A stretch of 64,000 nt of DNA from Cupriavidus laharis. GTDB lineage: Bacteria > Pseudomonadota > Gammaproteobacteria > Burkholderiales > Burkholderiaceae. Made by a program: the position numbers and the translations under genes. The notes beneath the pieces were generated by a model. It saw only the letters and a program-made list of their open reading frames with translations, did no database searches and had not been told where the DNA came from. How positions within the stretch are numbered: the first letter of the stretch is position 1; every line of letters begins with the position of its first letter. Where the stretch lies: contig NZ_CAJZAI010000004.1 in assembly GCF_914271435.1 (NCBI RefSeq), positions 62,001-126,000 of the forward strand, given 5' to 3'. Below, piece after piece: positions 1-9,590 of the stretch.

Positions 1-402
1 CGCTTCGACAAACTCCTGGGGCACCACGGTGTCACAGCCTTCGGGCATGACCGCGCCGGTCATGATGCGCACGGCCTGGCCTGCGCCCGGCTGGCTGCTG
101 GCGTCGCCACCCGCGAATGCGGTGCCGGCGACTTCGAGTTCCACATGTCCGGCATTGGCGGACTGCAGCGCGCTGCTTGCGAAGGCGTAGCCGTCCATCG
201 CCGAGTTGTCGTGGGCCGGTACGTCGATCGGCGAGACGATGTCCTCGGCCAGCACACGGTCCAGCGCGCTGCGGATGGGCACCTGCTCGACGCCGCGCAC
301 CGGCTCCACCACCTCGCCGATGATGCGGTTGGCGTGGGCCACGGGCAGGGCGGTGGGGTCGTAGTCCGACAGGCAGGAAATAACGGATTGCAGGGATGGC
401 AT
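1..402 (-). CDS. moeA: Molybdopterin molybdenumtransferase MoeA (N-terminal part, runs off the window)
   Basis: Inserts molybdate into adenylylated molybdopterin, the last step of molybdenum cofactor synthesis in the cytoplasm. Only the first 134 codons are inside the window; the 3' end lies beyond position 1. Visible are the N-terminal stretch VLAEDIVSPIDVPAHDNSAM, with the DNSAMDGYA signature, and the RIMTGAVMPEGCDTVV motif, all typical of MoeA. The ATG at 402 gives a protein that begins MPSLQSVISCL, just before the conserved region. It is the last visible gene of a minus-strand moaA-mobA-moeA run, with 15 bp between it and mobA, so co-transcription is likely. Confidence 0.93.
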   Translation of the reverse strand, partial: MPSLQSVISCLSDYDPTALPVAHANRIIGEVVEPVRGVEQVPIRSALDRVLAEDIVSPIDVPAHDNSAMDGYAFASSALQSANAGHVELEVAGTAFAGGDASSQPGAGQAVRIMTGAVMPEGCDTVVPQEFVEA

Positions 403-417
403 GGTGGGAACGGGCCT

Positions 418-1017
418 TTAGCCGGCTTCGTGCGCGCGCAGCTCGTCGAGGGTGTTGATATTGGCAAAGGCGCCGGCGTCATCGAACAGGACTTCTGCGA
501 GCCGGTGCGAGGCAGCCCAGGTTTCGATCTTGCGTCCGCCGCCATTCAGGTAGGCGAGCAGGCTGTCCAGCATGCTGACCGGCATCAGGCAAAAGACCGG
601 CTGGAGCTGGCGGCGGCCGTCCGCATCGACCGTGACCGGGATCGCCAGCTCGGCGCCTTCGGCTTCGATCGCGTCGGCGAGCCGCTGCACCAGATCGGTG
701 GGCAGGAACGGCGAATCGCACGGCGCGGTGACCATCCAGCCGGTGGGGCATTGCTCGAGCCCGGCCAGCATGCCGGCCAGCGGGCCGGCAAAGTCGGGCA
801 CCGAATCGGTCACTACCGGCACGCCGAACGACTCGTAGGCCGACAGGTTCCGGTTCGCGTTGATCATCAGCGCGCCGGTTTGTGGCGTCAGCCGCATCAT
901 AGTGTGCATGGCCATGGGCGTACCGCGCAAGGGCTGGAGACCCTTGTCCGTGCCGCCCATGCGGCTGCCCCTGCCGCCTGCCAGGATCAGGCCGGTAATG
1001 TCGTCGCGTGCAATCAT
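418..1017 (-). CDS. mobA: Molybdenum cofactor guanylyltransferase MobA
   Basis: Transfers GMP from GTP to Mo-molybdopterin to make the bis-MGD cofactor used by DMSO-reductase-family enzymes. It is 199 residues, the usual size. The N-terminal nucleotide-binding loop LAGGRGSRMGGTDKG lies at residues 12-26, followed by the LQPLRG segment and a TAPCDSPFLP motif typical of nucleotidyltransferases. The open frame extends upstream to 1212, but that part overlaps the end of moaA and lacks homology-like content. The ATG at 1017 places the loop correctly and was chosen. It lies 25 bp after moaA and 15 bp before moeA, all in one direction. Confidence 0.93.
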   Translation of the reverse strand: MIARDDITGLILAGGRGSRMGGTDKGLQPLRGTPMAMHTMMRLTPQTGALMINANRNLSAYESFGVPVVTDSVPDFAGPLAGMLAGLEQCPTGWMVTAPCDSPFLPTDLVQRLADAIEAEGAELAIPVTVDADGRRQLQPVFCLMPVSMLDSLLAYLNGGGRKIETWAASHRLAEVLFDDAGAFANINTLDELRAHEAG

Positions 1018-1042
1018 CGGAAAGATTGGGTTCGGCGCGATG

Positions 1043-2167
1043 TCATCCGCCGATGTATGACATTTCGATCTTGCGTTCGGCGCGGGCCTGCCGCACCGCG
1101 GGGTTGCTGCGCTGCTCGGAGTAGTTGTCGGTGCGGCCCTGCCAGACCTGCGCGATGGCATTCGAAACCTGCAGGTCGCTGTAGCCGCCACGCAGCAGGG
1201 CGCGCAGGTCATAGCCCTCGGTCGCGAACAGGCACAGGTAGAGTCGGCCTTCCGTCGACAGCCGGATGCGGCTGCAGTCGCCGCAGAAGGCGTGCGTCAC
1301 GCTGGAGATCACGCCGATTTCTCCACTGCCGTCGCGGTAGCGCCAGCGCTCAGCGGTCTCGCCGGCGTAGTTGGCCTGCACCGGCTCCAGCGGAAAGACT
1401 TCGTCGATGCGGCGCACGACTTCCGTGGATGGCAGCACTTCGTCCATCTGCCAGTGGTTGCTGGCGCCGACATCCATGAATTCGATGTAGCGCACGATGA
1501 TGCCGCTGCCGCGGAAATGGCGGGCCATCGGCACGATTTCGGCATCGTTGGTGCCGCGCTTGACCACCATGTTGACCTTGATCGGTGCGAGCCCCACGGC
1601 CTGCGCGGTCTCGATGCCGTGCAGCACGTCGGCCACGGCGAAGTCCACGTCGTTCATGCGGCGGAAGGTGGCATCGTCCATGGCGTCGAGGCTCACGCTT
1701 ACGCGGCTCAGGCCGGCATCGCGCAGCGACTGCGCCTTGCGCGCGAGCAGTGATGCATTGGTGGTCAACGTCAGGTCCAGCGGCTTGCCGGAGGCGGTCT
1801 CGATACGCGCCAGCATTTCCACCAACTTCTCGATGTTCTTGCGCAACAGCGGCTCGCCACCGGTCAGGCGGATCTTCTCTACGCCCAGGCTGACGAACAG
1901 GCGCGCCGTGCGCTCGATTTCCTCGAAGCTCAGCAGCTCCGAATGCGGCAGGAAGGTGTAGTCCTTGTCGAAGACTTCCTTCGGCATGCAATACACGCAG
2001 CGGAAGTTACAGCGGTCCGTCACCGAGATGCGCAGGTCATGCAGCGGGCGCGCCCGGGTATCGGCGACCAGCCCGGAAGGCTCAAGCAGCGTTTCGGGGA
2101 TGCTGGGCGTCATCGAGCGGTAGCGATGATCGCGCAGGTCGAAGATGGGAATGACGGTTTCGGTCAT
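1043..2167 (-). CDS. moaA: GTP 3',8-cyclase MoaA (radical SAM)
   Basis: Catalyses the radical-SAM rearrangement of GTP to 3',8-cH2GTP, the first step of molybdopterin synthesis. From the ATG at 2167 the protein is 374 residues. The SAM-cluster motif [10 protein letters not shown] falls at residues 53-62 (Cys53, 57, 60), followed by a GGEPLL motif. The C-terminal cluster is seen in [10 protein letters not shown] and a later LCLF cysteine, and the protein ends in the Gly-Gly tail needed with MoaC. An upstream in-frame ATG at 2221 exists, but a start at 2167 fits family length better. It is first in the moaA-mobA-moeA order, just after the rne terminator, so it needs its own promoter in 2168-2275. 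Confidence 0.94.
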   Translation of the reverse strand: MTETVIPIFDLRDHRYRSMTPSIPETLLEPSGLVADTRARPLHDLRISVTDRCNFRCVYCMPKEVFDKDYTFLPHSELLSFEEIERTARLFVSLGVEKIRLTGGEPLLRKNIEKLVEMLARIETASGKPLDLTLTTNASLLARKAQSLRDAGLSRVSVSLDAMDDATFRRMNDVDFAVADVLHGIETAQAVGLAPIKVNMVVKRGTNDAEIVPMARHFRGSGIIVRYIEFMDVGASNHWQMDEVLPSTEVVRRIDEVFPLEPVQANYAGETAERWRYRDGSGEIGVISSVTHAFCGDCSRIRLSTEGRLYLCLFATEGYDLRALLRGGYSDLQVSNAIAQVWQGRTDNYSEQRSNPAVRQARAERKIEMSYIGG

Positions 2168-2275
2168 GGCCTGTCGATGGGCGATGCTTCCGGAGAGCAG
2201 GGCTCGGGGGATCGGATGCATTCTGGTGTCATTCTAGCTGAGGCCGGCTGCCGGCATCCGGATTGACCATGCATG

Positions 2276-2303
2276 AAAAAGGGGACGGCCTGGCCGTCCC
2301 CTT
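2276..2303 (-). terminator. Rho-independent terminator of rne
   Basis: Read on the minus strand, AAGGGGACGG, a five-base loop and CCGTCCCCTT are followed by a T-run (TTTTTC). It lies 28 bp past the rne stop and separates rne from moaA. Confidence 0.85.
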
Positions 2304-2331
2304 CGATCCCTGCTGGCAGGAAATGTGGCGC

Positions 2332-5300
2332 TTACTGCTGTGCGGCCATCTCGACCTCGCGGCCGCCGGTCTCGACCAGGATCATCGGGCCTTGCGGCAA
2401 CGGCGGTAGCGGCTTGCGCTCACGCGGCACGCGCGGCGCGGGCACGATGCGTGCGGCGGCCTCCTGGGCTGCGCGCAGCTTCTCGCTGTCCGTGCTGACC
2501 CACTCCAGGCCTGCCGTGGCCAGCATCGGCTGCAGGCCTTCCAGCGACAGGGCGGACGGGCTGGTCACTGCAGCGGGTGCTGCCACTGCGGGTGCGGCGG
2601 CGGTTGCCGCCGTTGCTTCAACCGCCGCGGGCTCGACCGCGGCCAGCACGACTGGCGTGGCCGGCTCGGCTTGCGGAGCCGGTACCGGCTCGACGGCTGC
2701 AGCCACGGGTTGGGCGACGGCGGGCGCCGGCGCAACGTCGGCAGCCGGAGCTTCGGCAACCACGGGTGGCGGCGTCTGCGTCACAACCGGTTCGGCTGCG
2801 ACTTCGGTCACGGTGGCGGTAACAGCCTCGACGGCCTGGGCCGGTGCCTCAGCGGCCAGCGCAACGGCTTCCGCTTCACGCACCTCGGCTACCGGAGCAG
2901 CGGCCGGAACCGGCGCGGGGATGGCCTCGGCGGCAACGGCTTCCGTAGCGTCGGCGACGACGTCCGCGGACGCGGCGGCCTCGGCGTCATCCTGCGTGGC
3001 CTGCACCGAATCGTCGCGCTCGCGGCGATAGCGGTTGCGGCCGCGGCGGTTGCGGCGGCGGCGTTCCTCGCCTTCGCCGCCTTCGGTTGCAGCTTCAGCG
3101 CCTTCCGGCAGTTCGGCGCGCGCGGTGGCCTGGGTGTCTTCGAAGGCTGCCTGCGGCAGGCTGGCGGCCGCCTGGATGGCGGCTACCGCTTCAGCCGGTG
3201 CGGCTTCGCCGGCTTCGGCTTCACGCGCTTCGCCACGGTCACGCTGGCGCTCGCGCTGCCGTTCGCGGCGCTCCTGGTTGCGGTCGCGACGGCCTTCCTG
3301 GCGGGCTTCGGCGCGTTCGCCTTGTGCTGCGTCGGTCTGGCGGGCCACTGCCGGGGTACCCTGGGCATCACCCTGGCGTGGCTGACGGCCTTGACGTTCG
3401 CCGCGCTGCTCGCGTTGTTCGGTGCGCTCGCCGTTCTGGCGCTCGGCGCGCTCGCCGCGCGGGCCGCGTTCGCCACGCTGCCGCTCACCGCGCTCGGTGC
3501 GTTCACCCCGTTCACCGCGCTCGCCACGTTCACCACGCTGGCCCTGGCCGCGGCCTTCGCCGCGTTGGCCACGCTCGCGACGCCCATCGGTACTGCGCGC
3601 TTCGCTGGTGACAGGCTTGGCCGGCTCGACGACCACCGGCGCTGCCGGGCGGGCACCGAACAGACCCTTCAGCCAAGCGATGAAACCGCCACCTTCCACA
3701 GGCTTGGTCGCCGGTACGGGCGGGGCCACGGGAGCGGCCTCCGGACGCGGCGCGCGCTCGGGGCGCGGCACCGACACGGGCGCCGGCTGTTCCGGCGTGA
3801 TGCCCTTGACCGCGGCTTCCTGGCGCGGCTTGGCGTCTTCCTTCTTGCGGCTGCTGTAGCTCGTGTCCGCCTCCAGTTCCTTGGCGGCGGCTTCGGCCAT
3901 GCGGTAGCTGGCCATGCCTTCTTCCAGACGCGGATCGTCGTGGCGCAGGCGCTCCAGCTTGTAGTGCGGCGTCTCCAGGTGCTTGTTCGGGATCAGCAGC
4001 ACGTTGACCTTGAAGCGCAGTTCGATCAGGTTGATTTCCTGGCGCTTCTCGTTCAGCAGGAAGGCGGCGACCTCCACCGGCACCTGGCAGTGGATGGCGG
4101 CGGTGTTTTCCTTCATCGCCTCTTCCTGGATGATGCGCAGCACCTGCAGGGCGGACGATTCGGTATCGCGGATGTGGCCCGTGCCGTTGCAGCGCGGGCA
4201 AGTGATGTGCGAGCCCTCCGACAGCGATGGGCGCAGGCGTTGGCGCGACAGCTCCATCAGGCCGAAACGGCTGATCTTGCCCATCTGTACGCGCGCGCGG
4301 TCGTGGCGCAGTGCGTCCTTCAGGCGGGTTTCGACGTCCTTCTGGGCCTTGCCGGACTCCATGTCGATGAAGTCGATCACGATCAGGCCGCCCAGGTCGC
4401 GCAGGCGCAGCTGGCGCGCGATTTCGTCGGCGGCTTCGAGGTTGGTGCGCAGCGCGGTTTCCTCGATGTCGGCGCCCTTGGTGGCGCGTGCCGAGTTCAC
4501 GTCGACGGAAACCAGTGCCTCGGTGTGGTCGATCACGATGGCGCCGCCCGACGGCAGCATGACCATGCGCGAGTAGGCCGATTCGATCTGGTGTTCGATC
4601 TGGAAGCGCGAGAAGAGGGGCACGTCGTCCCGGTACTTCTTCACGCGGTTCATGTTGTCAGGCATCACCACGCTCATGAAGGCGCGGGCCTGTTCGTAGA
4701 TCTCGTCGGTGTCGATCAGGATTTCGCCGATATCCGGCTGGAAGTAGTCGCGGATGGCGCGGATGACCAGGCTCGATTCCAGGTAGATCAGCAGCGGGGC
4801 CTTGTTGTCGCCGGCGGCGCCGTCGATGGCCTTCCACAGTTGCAGCAGGTAGTTCAGGTCCCACTGCAGTTCTTCTGCCGAGCGGCCGATGCCCGCGGTA
4901 CGGGCGATGATGCTCATGCCGTCCGGTACCTGCAGCTGCGCCATGGTCTCGCGCAGTTCCTGGCGGTCCTCGCCCTCGATGCGGCGCGACACGCCGCCGC
5001 CGCGCGGGTTGTTGGGCATCAGCACCAGGTAGCGGCCGGCCAGCGAGATGAAGGTGGTCAGGGCCGCGCCCTTGTTGCCGCGCTCTTCCTTCTCGACCTG
5101 GACGATCAGTTCCTGGCCTTCGTGCAGGGCGTCCTGGATGCGCGCATTGCGCACGTCGACGCCTTCCTTGAAGTAGGCGCGGGCCACTTCCTTGAACGGC
5201 AGGAAGCCGTGGCGCTCTTCGCCGTAATTGACGAAGCAGGCTTCCAGCGACGGTTCGATGCGGGTAATGACACCCTTGTAGATGTTGCCCTTGCGCTGTT

Positions 5301-5403
5301 CGCGCCCGGCGGTTTCGATGTCGATATCGATCAGTTTCTGACCGTCGACGATGGCGACGCGCAACTCCTCCTGTTGCGTCGCGTTGAACAGCATGCGTTT
5401 CAT
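2332..5403 (-). CDS. rne: Ribonuclease E
   Basis: Endoribonuclease that starts mRNA decay and processes rRNA and tRNA; in proteobacteria it scaffolds the degradosome at the inner membrane. It is 1023 residues. The start [20 protein letters not shown] is typical, with an S1 RNA-binding domain at about 36-120. Magnesium-binding aspartates are Asp301 (in VDVNSA) and Asp344 (in IDFIDM), and the Zn-link is Cys402/Cys405 in CPRCNGTGH; all sit two positions before their E. coli equivalents. Beyond about residue 510 the protein is low-complexity: an Arg/Gly/Glu-rich block with repeated RGE units (about nt 3370-3600), then an Ala/Pro/Val/Glu-rich tail. It is divergent from rluC across a 764-bp gap that suggests a long, possibly autoregulatory leader. 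Confidence 0.97.
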   Translation of the reverse strand: MKRMLFNATQQEELRVAIVDGQKLIDIDIETAGREQRKGNIYKGVITRIEPSLEACFVNYGEERHGFLPFKEVARAYFKEGVDVRNARIQDALHEGQELIVQVEKEERGNKGAALTTFISLAGRYLVLMPNNPRGGGVSRRIEGEDRQELRETMAQLQVPDGMSIIARTAGIGRSAEELQWDLNYLLQLWKAIDGAAGDNKAPLLIYLESSLVIRAIRDYFQPDIGEILIDTDEIYEQARAFMSVVMPDNMNRVKKYRDDVPLFSRFQIEHQIESAYSRMVMLPSGGAIVIDHTEALVSVDVNSARATKGADIEETALRTNLEAADEIARQLRLRDLGGLIVIDFIDMESGKAQKDVETRLKDALRHDRARVQMGKISRFGLMELSRQRLRPSLSEGSHITCPRCNGTGHIRDTESSALQVLRIIQEEAMKENTAAIHCQVPVEVAAFLLNEKRQEINLIELRFKVNVLLIPNKHLETPHYKLERLRHDDPRLEEGMASYRMAEAAAKELEADTSYSSRKKEDAKPRQEAAVKGITPEQPAPVSVPRPERAPRPEAAPVAPPVPATKPVEGGGFIAWLKGLFGARPAAPVVVEPAKPVTSEARSTDGRRERGQRGEGRGQGQRGERGERGERGERTERGERQRGERGPRGERAERQNGERTEQREQRGERQGRQPRQGDAQGTPAVARQTDAAQGERAEARQEGRRDRNQERRERQRERQRDRGEAREAEAGEAAPAEAVAAIQAAASLPQAAFEDTQATARAELPEGAEAATEGGEGEERRRRNRRGRNRYRRERDDSVQATQDDAEAAASADVVADATEAVAAEAIPAPVPAAAPVAEVREAEAVALAAEAPAQAVEAVTATVTEVAAEPVVTQTPPPVVAEAPAADVAPAPAVAQPVAAAVEPVPAPQAEPATPVVLAAVEPAAVEATAATAAAPAVAAPAAVTSPSALSLEGLQPMLATAGLEWVSTDSEKLRAAQEAAARIVPAPRVPRERKPLPPLPQGPMILVETGGREVEMAAQQ

Positions 5404-6167
5404 CGCAATACCTCACTCCAGTGTCGCGGATGGCACCGTCAGGCGGTGTCCGCGGCGATCGATGAAGCACGCAAGGGAGCGAAGCGAGGCGCGAGAATTG
5501 CCGAAAAGCGCCGGTTTGCGTCGGAACGCAGCCGGCTGGGCGCGGGTGAAAGAAAGGCGACGACGCCTGCGAGGACGTCCGCATGGCGGGAGAGAGCGCC
5601 GGCTGCTGCTCTTGTCGCAGAAATCCGGCGCGTTCCCGAATGCCGGTGGCGATGCGGGGCCGGCACAACCGGCGCCGGCGACATCGCGGCCGGCCACGGA
5701 AGGCCTGGGCGCGTCAAAGAGCAAGTTTTTCGGACACGGCTCAGCGATTTGCCACCTGACATCTCCTGGCGGGCGCACCTACTACTTCTTGGAGTTCTGC
5801 GACCGGGCGCCGGTATTTCTAGTCAAGTGGCAGGCACCGCCTGCCGGCCGGCACCGTTTCCCGGTGCGGCGGGACTTTCTCTCACCGAAGCGGATGCCAC
5901 GTGGCATCCGCCTTCAAATTCTGTATTACCTGAACACTTTGTTCCCACGTAATTGCCGGTCTTGCCGAAGCCACCTATGGGCGACTTCCTGCGCGCCGGC
6001 AATCGCGCGCGTGCTGCTTTGCCGCCATTTGCCCGTCTGGCGCTTGCGGGTTACGCGAATAAGCGGGAGACGGAAGGGCTGGCGGCAACCCCAAGTGTAA
6101 AATGCGATAAATCGCCTACACAGGTCTTGCGCTGCCGGTCATTGGCCGGAACAGCGAGGAAATTATA
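5404..6167. other. Divergent rne/rluC intergenic region with long rne leader
   Basis: This 764-bp stretch has no convincing gene; short open frames here lack ribosome-binding sites and look like chance GC-rich frames. It should hold both divergent promoters. A perfect 22-bp palindrome with arms GCGGATGCCAC lies at 5890-5911 and would form a hairpin in an rne leader. Close to rluC a TGTAAAAT sequence (6096-6103) resembles an extended -10 box, but no good -35 is seen. A long structured leader would fit RNase E autoregulation as known in enterobacteria; that is inference. Confidence 0.6.
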
Positions 6168-7235
6168 TTGAAAATGAATGAGTTACGCCATCAAATTGAA
6201 ACAGGGGCACAGTCCGCGCCGGCAGGTCCCCAGGTGGCGTATGTCACGATTGACGAAGGCGCCGAGGGGCAGCGTATCGACAACTTCCTGCTGAAGGTGT
6301 CCAAGGGAGTGCCGAAGAGCCATATCTATCGGGTGCTGCGTTCCGGCGAAGTACGTGTCAACAAGGGACGGGTCGATGCCACCTACCGCCTGCAGATTGG
6401 TGACGTGGTACGCATTCCGCCGATGCGGGTGGCGGAACCTTCACAGGCAGCAGGGCGGCAAACCGTACCGGCGGCCGATTTTCCGGTGCTGTTCGAGGAT
6501 GCGCATCTGCTCATCATCAACAAGCCTGCCGGCGTGGCCGTCCACGGCGGTTCCGGGGTCGCTTTCGGCGTCATCGAGCAACTGCGCAAGGCGCGGCCGC
6601 AAGCCAAGTTCCTCGAACTGGTCCACCGGCTGGATCGGGAGACGTCCGGCATCCTGGTGCTGGCCAAGAAGCGCTCGGCGCTGGTCGACCTGCATGAGCA
6701 GATCCGTGGCAACAGTATGGACAAGCGCTACTTTGCCTGTGTGGCTGGGGAGTTCCCGAACAATCGCCAGCACGTCCGGCTGCCACTATATAAGTACAGC
6801 ACGCCGGACGGCGAGCGCCGTGTCCGCGTACAGGCGGACGGCCTGGCGTCGCACACGGTATTCAGCCGGGTCGAGGCGTTTCCCGGCTTCACGCTGCTCG
6901 AGGCCGAGTTGAAGACCGGTCGCACGCACCAGATCCGCGTGCACCTGGCGCATTCCGGCTTTCCCATCGTCGGCGATGAAAAGTACGGCGACTTCGCGCT
7001 CAACAAGCAGCTGGCGCGGGCCGGGGCACGGCCTGGGCTCAAGCGCATGTTCCTGCACGCCCACAAGCTGACGTTTATCCACCCGGCTACCGGCGAACCG
7101 CTCGTCGTCGAGGCGCCACTGCCGGATGAATGCACCGGATTCCTGCAACAATTGCGCAGCCAGAGAAACCAGGGCGCCCCGGAGCCGGGCGCCCGCCAAG
7201 CCAACAAGGAAACCAATGGCCAGGCAACGATTTGA
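6168..7235 (+). CDS. rluC: 23S rRNA pseudouridine synthase RluC
   Basis: Converts uridines 955, 2504 and 2580 of 23S rRNA (E. coli numbering) to pseudouridine. It is 355 residues, with an N-terminal S4 RNA-binding domain at about 35-85 and the RluA-family motif HRLDRETSG at 153-161, where Asp156 is the catalytic residue. Two starts compete: TTG at 6168 and ATG at 6174. The AGGA at 6157-6160 is 7 nt from the TTG but 13 nt from the ATG, which favours TTG. It heads a plus-strand run with overlaps to the next two genes (HAD phosphatase and Rieske protein), and is divergent from rne, as is common in proteobacteria. Confidence 0.95.
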   Translation: MKMNELRHQIETGAQSAPAGPQVAYVTIDEGAEGQRIDNFLLKVSKGVPKSHIYRVLRSGEVRVNKGRVDATYRLQIGDVVRIPPMRVAEPSQAAGRQTVPAADFPVLFEDAHLLIINKPAGVAVHGGSGVAFGVIEQLRKARPQAKFLELVHRLDRETSGILVLAKKRSALVDLHEQIRGNSMDKRYFACVAGEFPNNRQHVRLPLYKYSTPDGERRVRVQADGLASHTVFSRVEAFPGFTLLEAELKTGRTHQIRVHLAHSGFPIVGDEKYGDFALNKQLARAGARPGLKRMFLHAHKLTFIHPATGEPLVVEAPLPDECTGFLQQLRSQRNQGAPEPGARQANKETNGQATI

Positions 7236-7875
7236 CCTGATCGTGTTCGACTGGGACGGAACCCTGATGGATTCCACCCCGACCATCGCAAAGTGCATCC
7301 AGTTGGCCAGCCGGGACCTGGGGCTGCCCGTGCCTGACGACAGCGCCGCCAGCCATGTCATCGGCCTTGGCCTGAAAGATGCGCTCTCCTACGCCGTCCC
7401 GACTCTGGATCCGGCCGACTATCCTCGTCTTGCCGAGCGTTATCGCTACCATTTCCTCACCCGCGATGCCGAACTGGTGCTGTTCGATGGCGTGCGCGAA
7501 ATGCTCGAGGCCTTGCACGGGGAGCACTATTTCCTCGGCGTGGCGACAGGCAAGACCCGCGTCGGCCTGCAGCGCGCGCTGGCCGCCAGCGGCCTGACAC
7601 AGCTGTTCGATGCCACGCGCTGCGCGGACGAGACTTTTTCCAAGCCGCATCCGGCCATGTTGCAGGAACTGACCCGCGAACTGGGCCAGGACATGGACCG
7701 TACCGTCATGATCGGCGATACGACGCACGACCTGCAGATGGCCGCCAATGCCGGCGCCTGCGGCATTGGTGTGTCGTATGGTGCGCACCCCGAGGACTCC
7801 CTGCGCGCAATGATGCCAGTCCACTGCGCGGGTTCGATCGGCGACCTGACGGAATGGTTGCTGGCCAATGCCTGA
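7216..7875 (+). CDS. HAD-superfamily phosphatase, phosphoglycolate-phosphatase-like
   Basis: Predicted cytoplasmic phosphatase of 219 residues in HAD subfamily IA. Motif I is FDWDGT with nucleophile Asp12 and acid Asp14; motif II is in GVATGKTR; motif III uses the Lys in FSKPHP; and motif IV is MIGDTTHDLQMAANAG. The start at 7216 overlaps the end of rluC by 20 bp and follows an AAGGAA site. A longer frame from 7126 lies wholly inside rluC and was rejected. The stop overlaps the start of the Rieske gene by 8 bp, so these genes are probably translated together. Phosphoglycolate phosphatase is one possible substrate assignment, but the sequence alone does not fix it. Confidence 0.88.
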   Translation: MARQRFDLIVFDWDGTLMDSTPTIAKCIQLASRDLGLPVPDDSAASHVIGLGLKDALSYAVPTLDPADYPRLAERYRYHFLTRDAELVLFDGVREMLEALHGEHYFLGVATGKTRVGLQRALAASGLTQLFDATRCADETFSKPHPAMLQELTRELGQDMDRTVMIGDTTHDLQMAANAGACGIGVSYGAHPEDSLRAMMPVHCAGSIGDLTEWLLANA

Positions 7876-8269
7876 GGCCAGCGTCGACGGCATGACCGCG
7901 CAGTTCCTGTGTCCCGCCGAGGCGCTGATCGACGGCGGGACCGGCGTGCGCTTCACGGTCGAGCTCAATGCGCGCCAGGTGGGCGCCTTCGCTGTGCGTT
8001 TTGACGGCGTCGTGCACGGCTACCTGAACCAGTGCGCCCACGTGCCCATGGAGCTGGACTGGCAGGAGGGGCGGTTTTTCGAGTCCTCGGGCCTATACTT
8101 GATCTGTGCGACACATGGGGCCATGTATGAGCCCGACAGCGGACAGTGCGTCGGTGGTCCCTGCCGGGGCGCGGCACTGGCCAAGTTGCGCATCGAAGAG
8201 CGGGACGGCAAGGTATTCTGGGTGCCTGAAGCGCCATACCGTCCTGTGGAGCAGGCGGTCAATGCGTAA
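7868..8269 (+). CDS. Stand-alone Rieske [2Fe-2S] protein
   Basis: Small 133-residue Rieske protein with no attached oxygenase or membrane anchor. The cluster ligands are visible as Cys56-x-His58 (CAHVP) and Cys80-x-x-His83 (CATHG), the standard CxH...CxxH pattern. A hydrophobic N-terminus suitable for export is absent, so it should be cytoplasmic. It resembles ferredoxin-like electron-transfer subunits, but no reductase or oxygenase gene is nearby. It overlaps the preceding phosphatase gene and is followed after 68 bp by sppA in the same direction. Its redox partner is unknown. Confidence 0.88.
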   Translation: MPEASVDGMTAQFLCPAEALIDGGTGVRFTVELNARQVGAFAVRFDGVVHGYLNQCAHVPMELDWQEGRFFESSGLYLICATHGAMYEPDSGQCVGGPCRGAALAKLRIEERDGKVFWVPEAPYRPVEQAVNA

Positions 8270-8337
8270 ACGGACCGCAAACGGACCGCGGCCGCGTCGC
8301 GGCAGCCCTTCCAAGAGCCTTTCCACGAGCCACTTGC

Positions 8338-9522
8338 ATGACAGAACAACAGAAACCGCCTTTGGGCGAATCGGGTCAGCCGGATGAACAAGAGGGCGCC
8401 AGCCCTGCTGCAGCGCCGGGTCCGGCCAGCAGCGCTGGCGGGGCGGAACGCCTTGAGACCGCCCGGAAGGCGGACTATCCGCTCGAGCGCGAACTGCGTG
8501 CCTCCGATGATGCGGCGCGCCGCGAGGCCGGCGAGCGCAAGGCGCGCATAGAGGGCGGCAAGGGCAGCGGTCCGGTCGGCGGTGGCGCGGGCTGGGAGCG
8601 CGACGTGCTCGAAAAGGTGCTGATGGCGACGCTGCGCGAACAGCGCGCCGCCCGCCGCTGGCGCATCTTCTTCCGTTTCGCTGGGCTGGCCGTGTTGCTC
8701 GTGATCTTCCTCGCCGTGTTCGATTTCAAGGGCGACAGTGCCATCGGCACCGGCAAGCATACCGCCATGGTCTCGCTCGATGGCGAGATCGCGGCGGGAA
8801 CCCCGGCCAGCGCGGAATCGATCAACGCATCACTGCAGGCGGCCTTTGCCGACAGCAATGCGGCCGGCGTGATCCTCAAGATCAACTCGCCCGGCGGCTC
8901 GCCGGTGCAGGCCGGCATCATCAATGACGAGATCCATCGCCTGCGCACGCTGTACCCGTCCAAGCCGTTCTATGTGGTGGTGGAAGAAATCTGCGCGTCT
9001 GGCGGCTATTACGTAGCCGCCGCTGCGGACAAGATCTACGTCGACAAGGCCAGCATCGTCGGGTCCATCGGTGTGCTGATGGACGGCTTCGGTTTTACGG
9101 GCCTGATGGACAAGATCGGCGTGGAGCGCCGCCTGTACACCTCCGGCGCCAACAAGGGCATGCTGGATCCGTTCTCCCCGCAGGTGCCCAGGCAGAAGGC
9201 CTACGCCGAGGCGATGCTCAAGGAGATCCACCAGCAGTTCATCGATGTGGTGAAGGAAGGGCGCGGCGACCGCCTCAAGAACGACCCCGAGCTGTTTTCG
9301 GGCCTGTTCTGGTCGGGAGAGCGTAGTGTCGAACTGGGCCTGGCCGATGGCTTGGGGAATGCCGACTATGTGGCACGCGACCTGTTCAAGGCCGAGGACA
9401 TCGTCGATTACACGGTCAAGGAGAACATTGCCGAGCGCGTGGCCAAGCGCTTTGGCGCAGCAGTGGGCACGGCGGCCATGAAAACAATGCTCTGGAGCAC
9501 GGGGCTGCGGGGCATGCGATAA
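8338..9522 (+). CDS. sppA: Signal peptide peptidase SppA (S49 family)
   Basis: Membrane-anchored serine protease that degrades cleaved signal peptides. It is 394 residues. The first 100 or so are charged and Pro/Ala/Glu-rich, followed by one membrane segment (FAGLAVLLVIFLAVF) at about 118-132. The S49 domain shows INSPGGSPVQAG and the active-site region CASGGYYVAAAADKIY, where the Ser of SGG is the nucleophile, then a VGSIGVLMDG segment. It is the short single-domain form. The long charged N-terminal tail before the membrane segment is typical of Burkholderiaceae annotations. It ends before a hairpin shared with the convergent methyltransferase gene. Confidence 0.93.
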   Translation: MTEQQKPPLGESGQPDEQEGASPAAAPGPASSAGGAERLETARKADYPLERELRASDDAARREAGERKARIEGGKGSGPVGGGAGWERDVLEKVLMATLREQRAARRWRIFFRFAGLAVLLVIFLAVFDFKGDSAIGTGKHTAMVSLDGEIAAGTPASAESINASLQAAFADSNAAGVILKINSPGGSPVQAGIINDEIHRLRTLYPSKPFYVVVEEICASGGYYVAAAADKIYVDKASIVGSIGVLMDGFGFTGLMDKIGVERRLYTSGANKGMLDPFSPQVPRQKAYAEAMLKEIHQQFIDVVKEGRGDRLKNDPELFSGLFWSGERSVELGLADGLGNADYVARDLFKAEDIVDYTVKENIAERVAKRFGAAVGTAAMKTMLWSTGLRGMR

Positions 9523-9527
9523 GAGAG

Positions 9528-9562
9528 GGCTCCCCGGGGCGGTCATTATCTGCCGGGGAGCC
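9528..9562. terminator. Hairpin between convergent sppA and methyltransferase genes
   Basis: Arms GGCTCCCCGG (9528-9537) and CCGGGGAGCC (9553-9562) with a 15-nt loop, followed by TGAGTTTCCTT on the plus strand. It sits between two converging genes and may stop both transcripts. The T-tract is weak. Confidence 0.55.
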
Positions 9563-9590
9563 TGAGTTTCCTTCCCGCTTCGGCGGCGTT

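Noticed and set aside
2168..2275. Molybdenum cofactor riboswitch before moaA
   Set aside because: The gap is only about 100 bp and no structure matching the known moco RNA could be made out by eye.
2671..5952. 1093-codon open frame on the plus strand, antisense to rne
   Set aside because: It mirrors rne codon by codon, has low-complexity composition and no ribosome-binding site; long antisense frames are expected in high-GC DNA.
5953..6171. 72-codon frame before rluC
   Set aside because: Weak start, ends at the rluC start and has no conserved-looking sequence.
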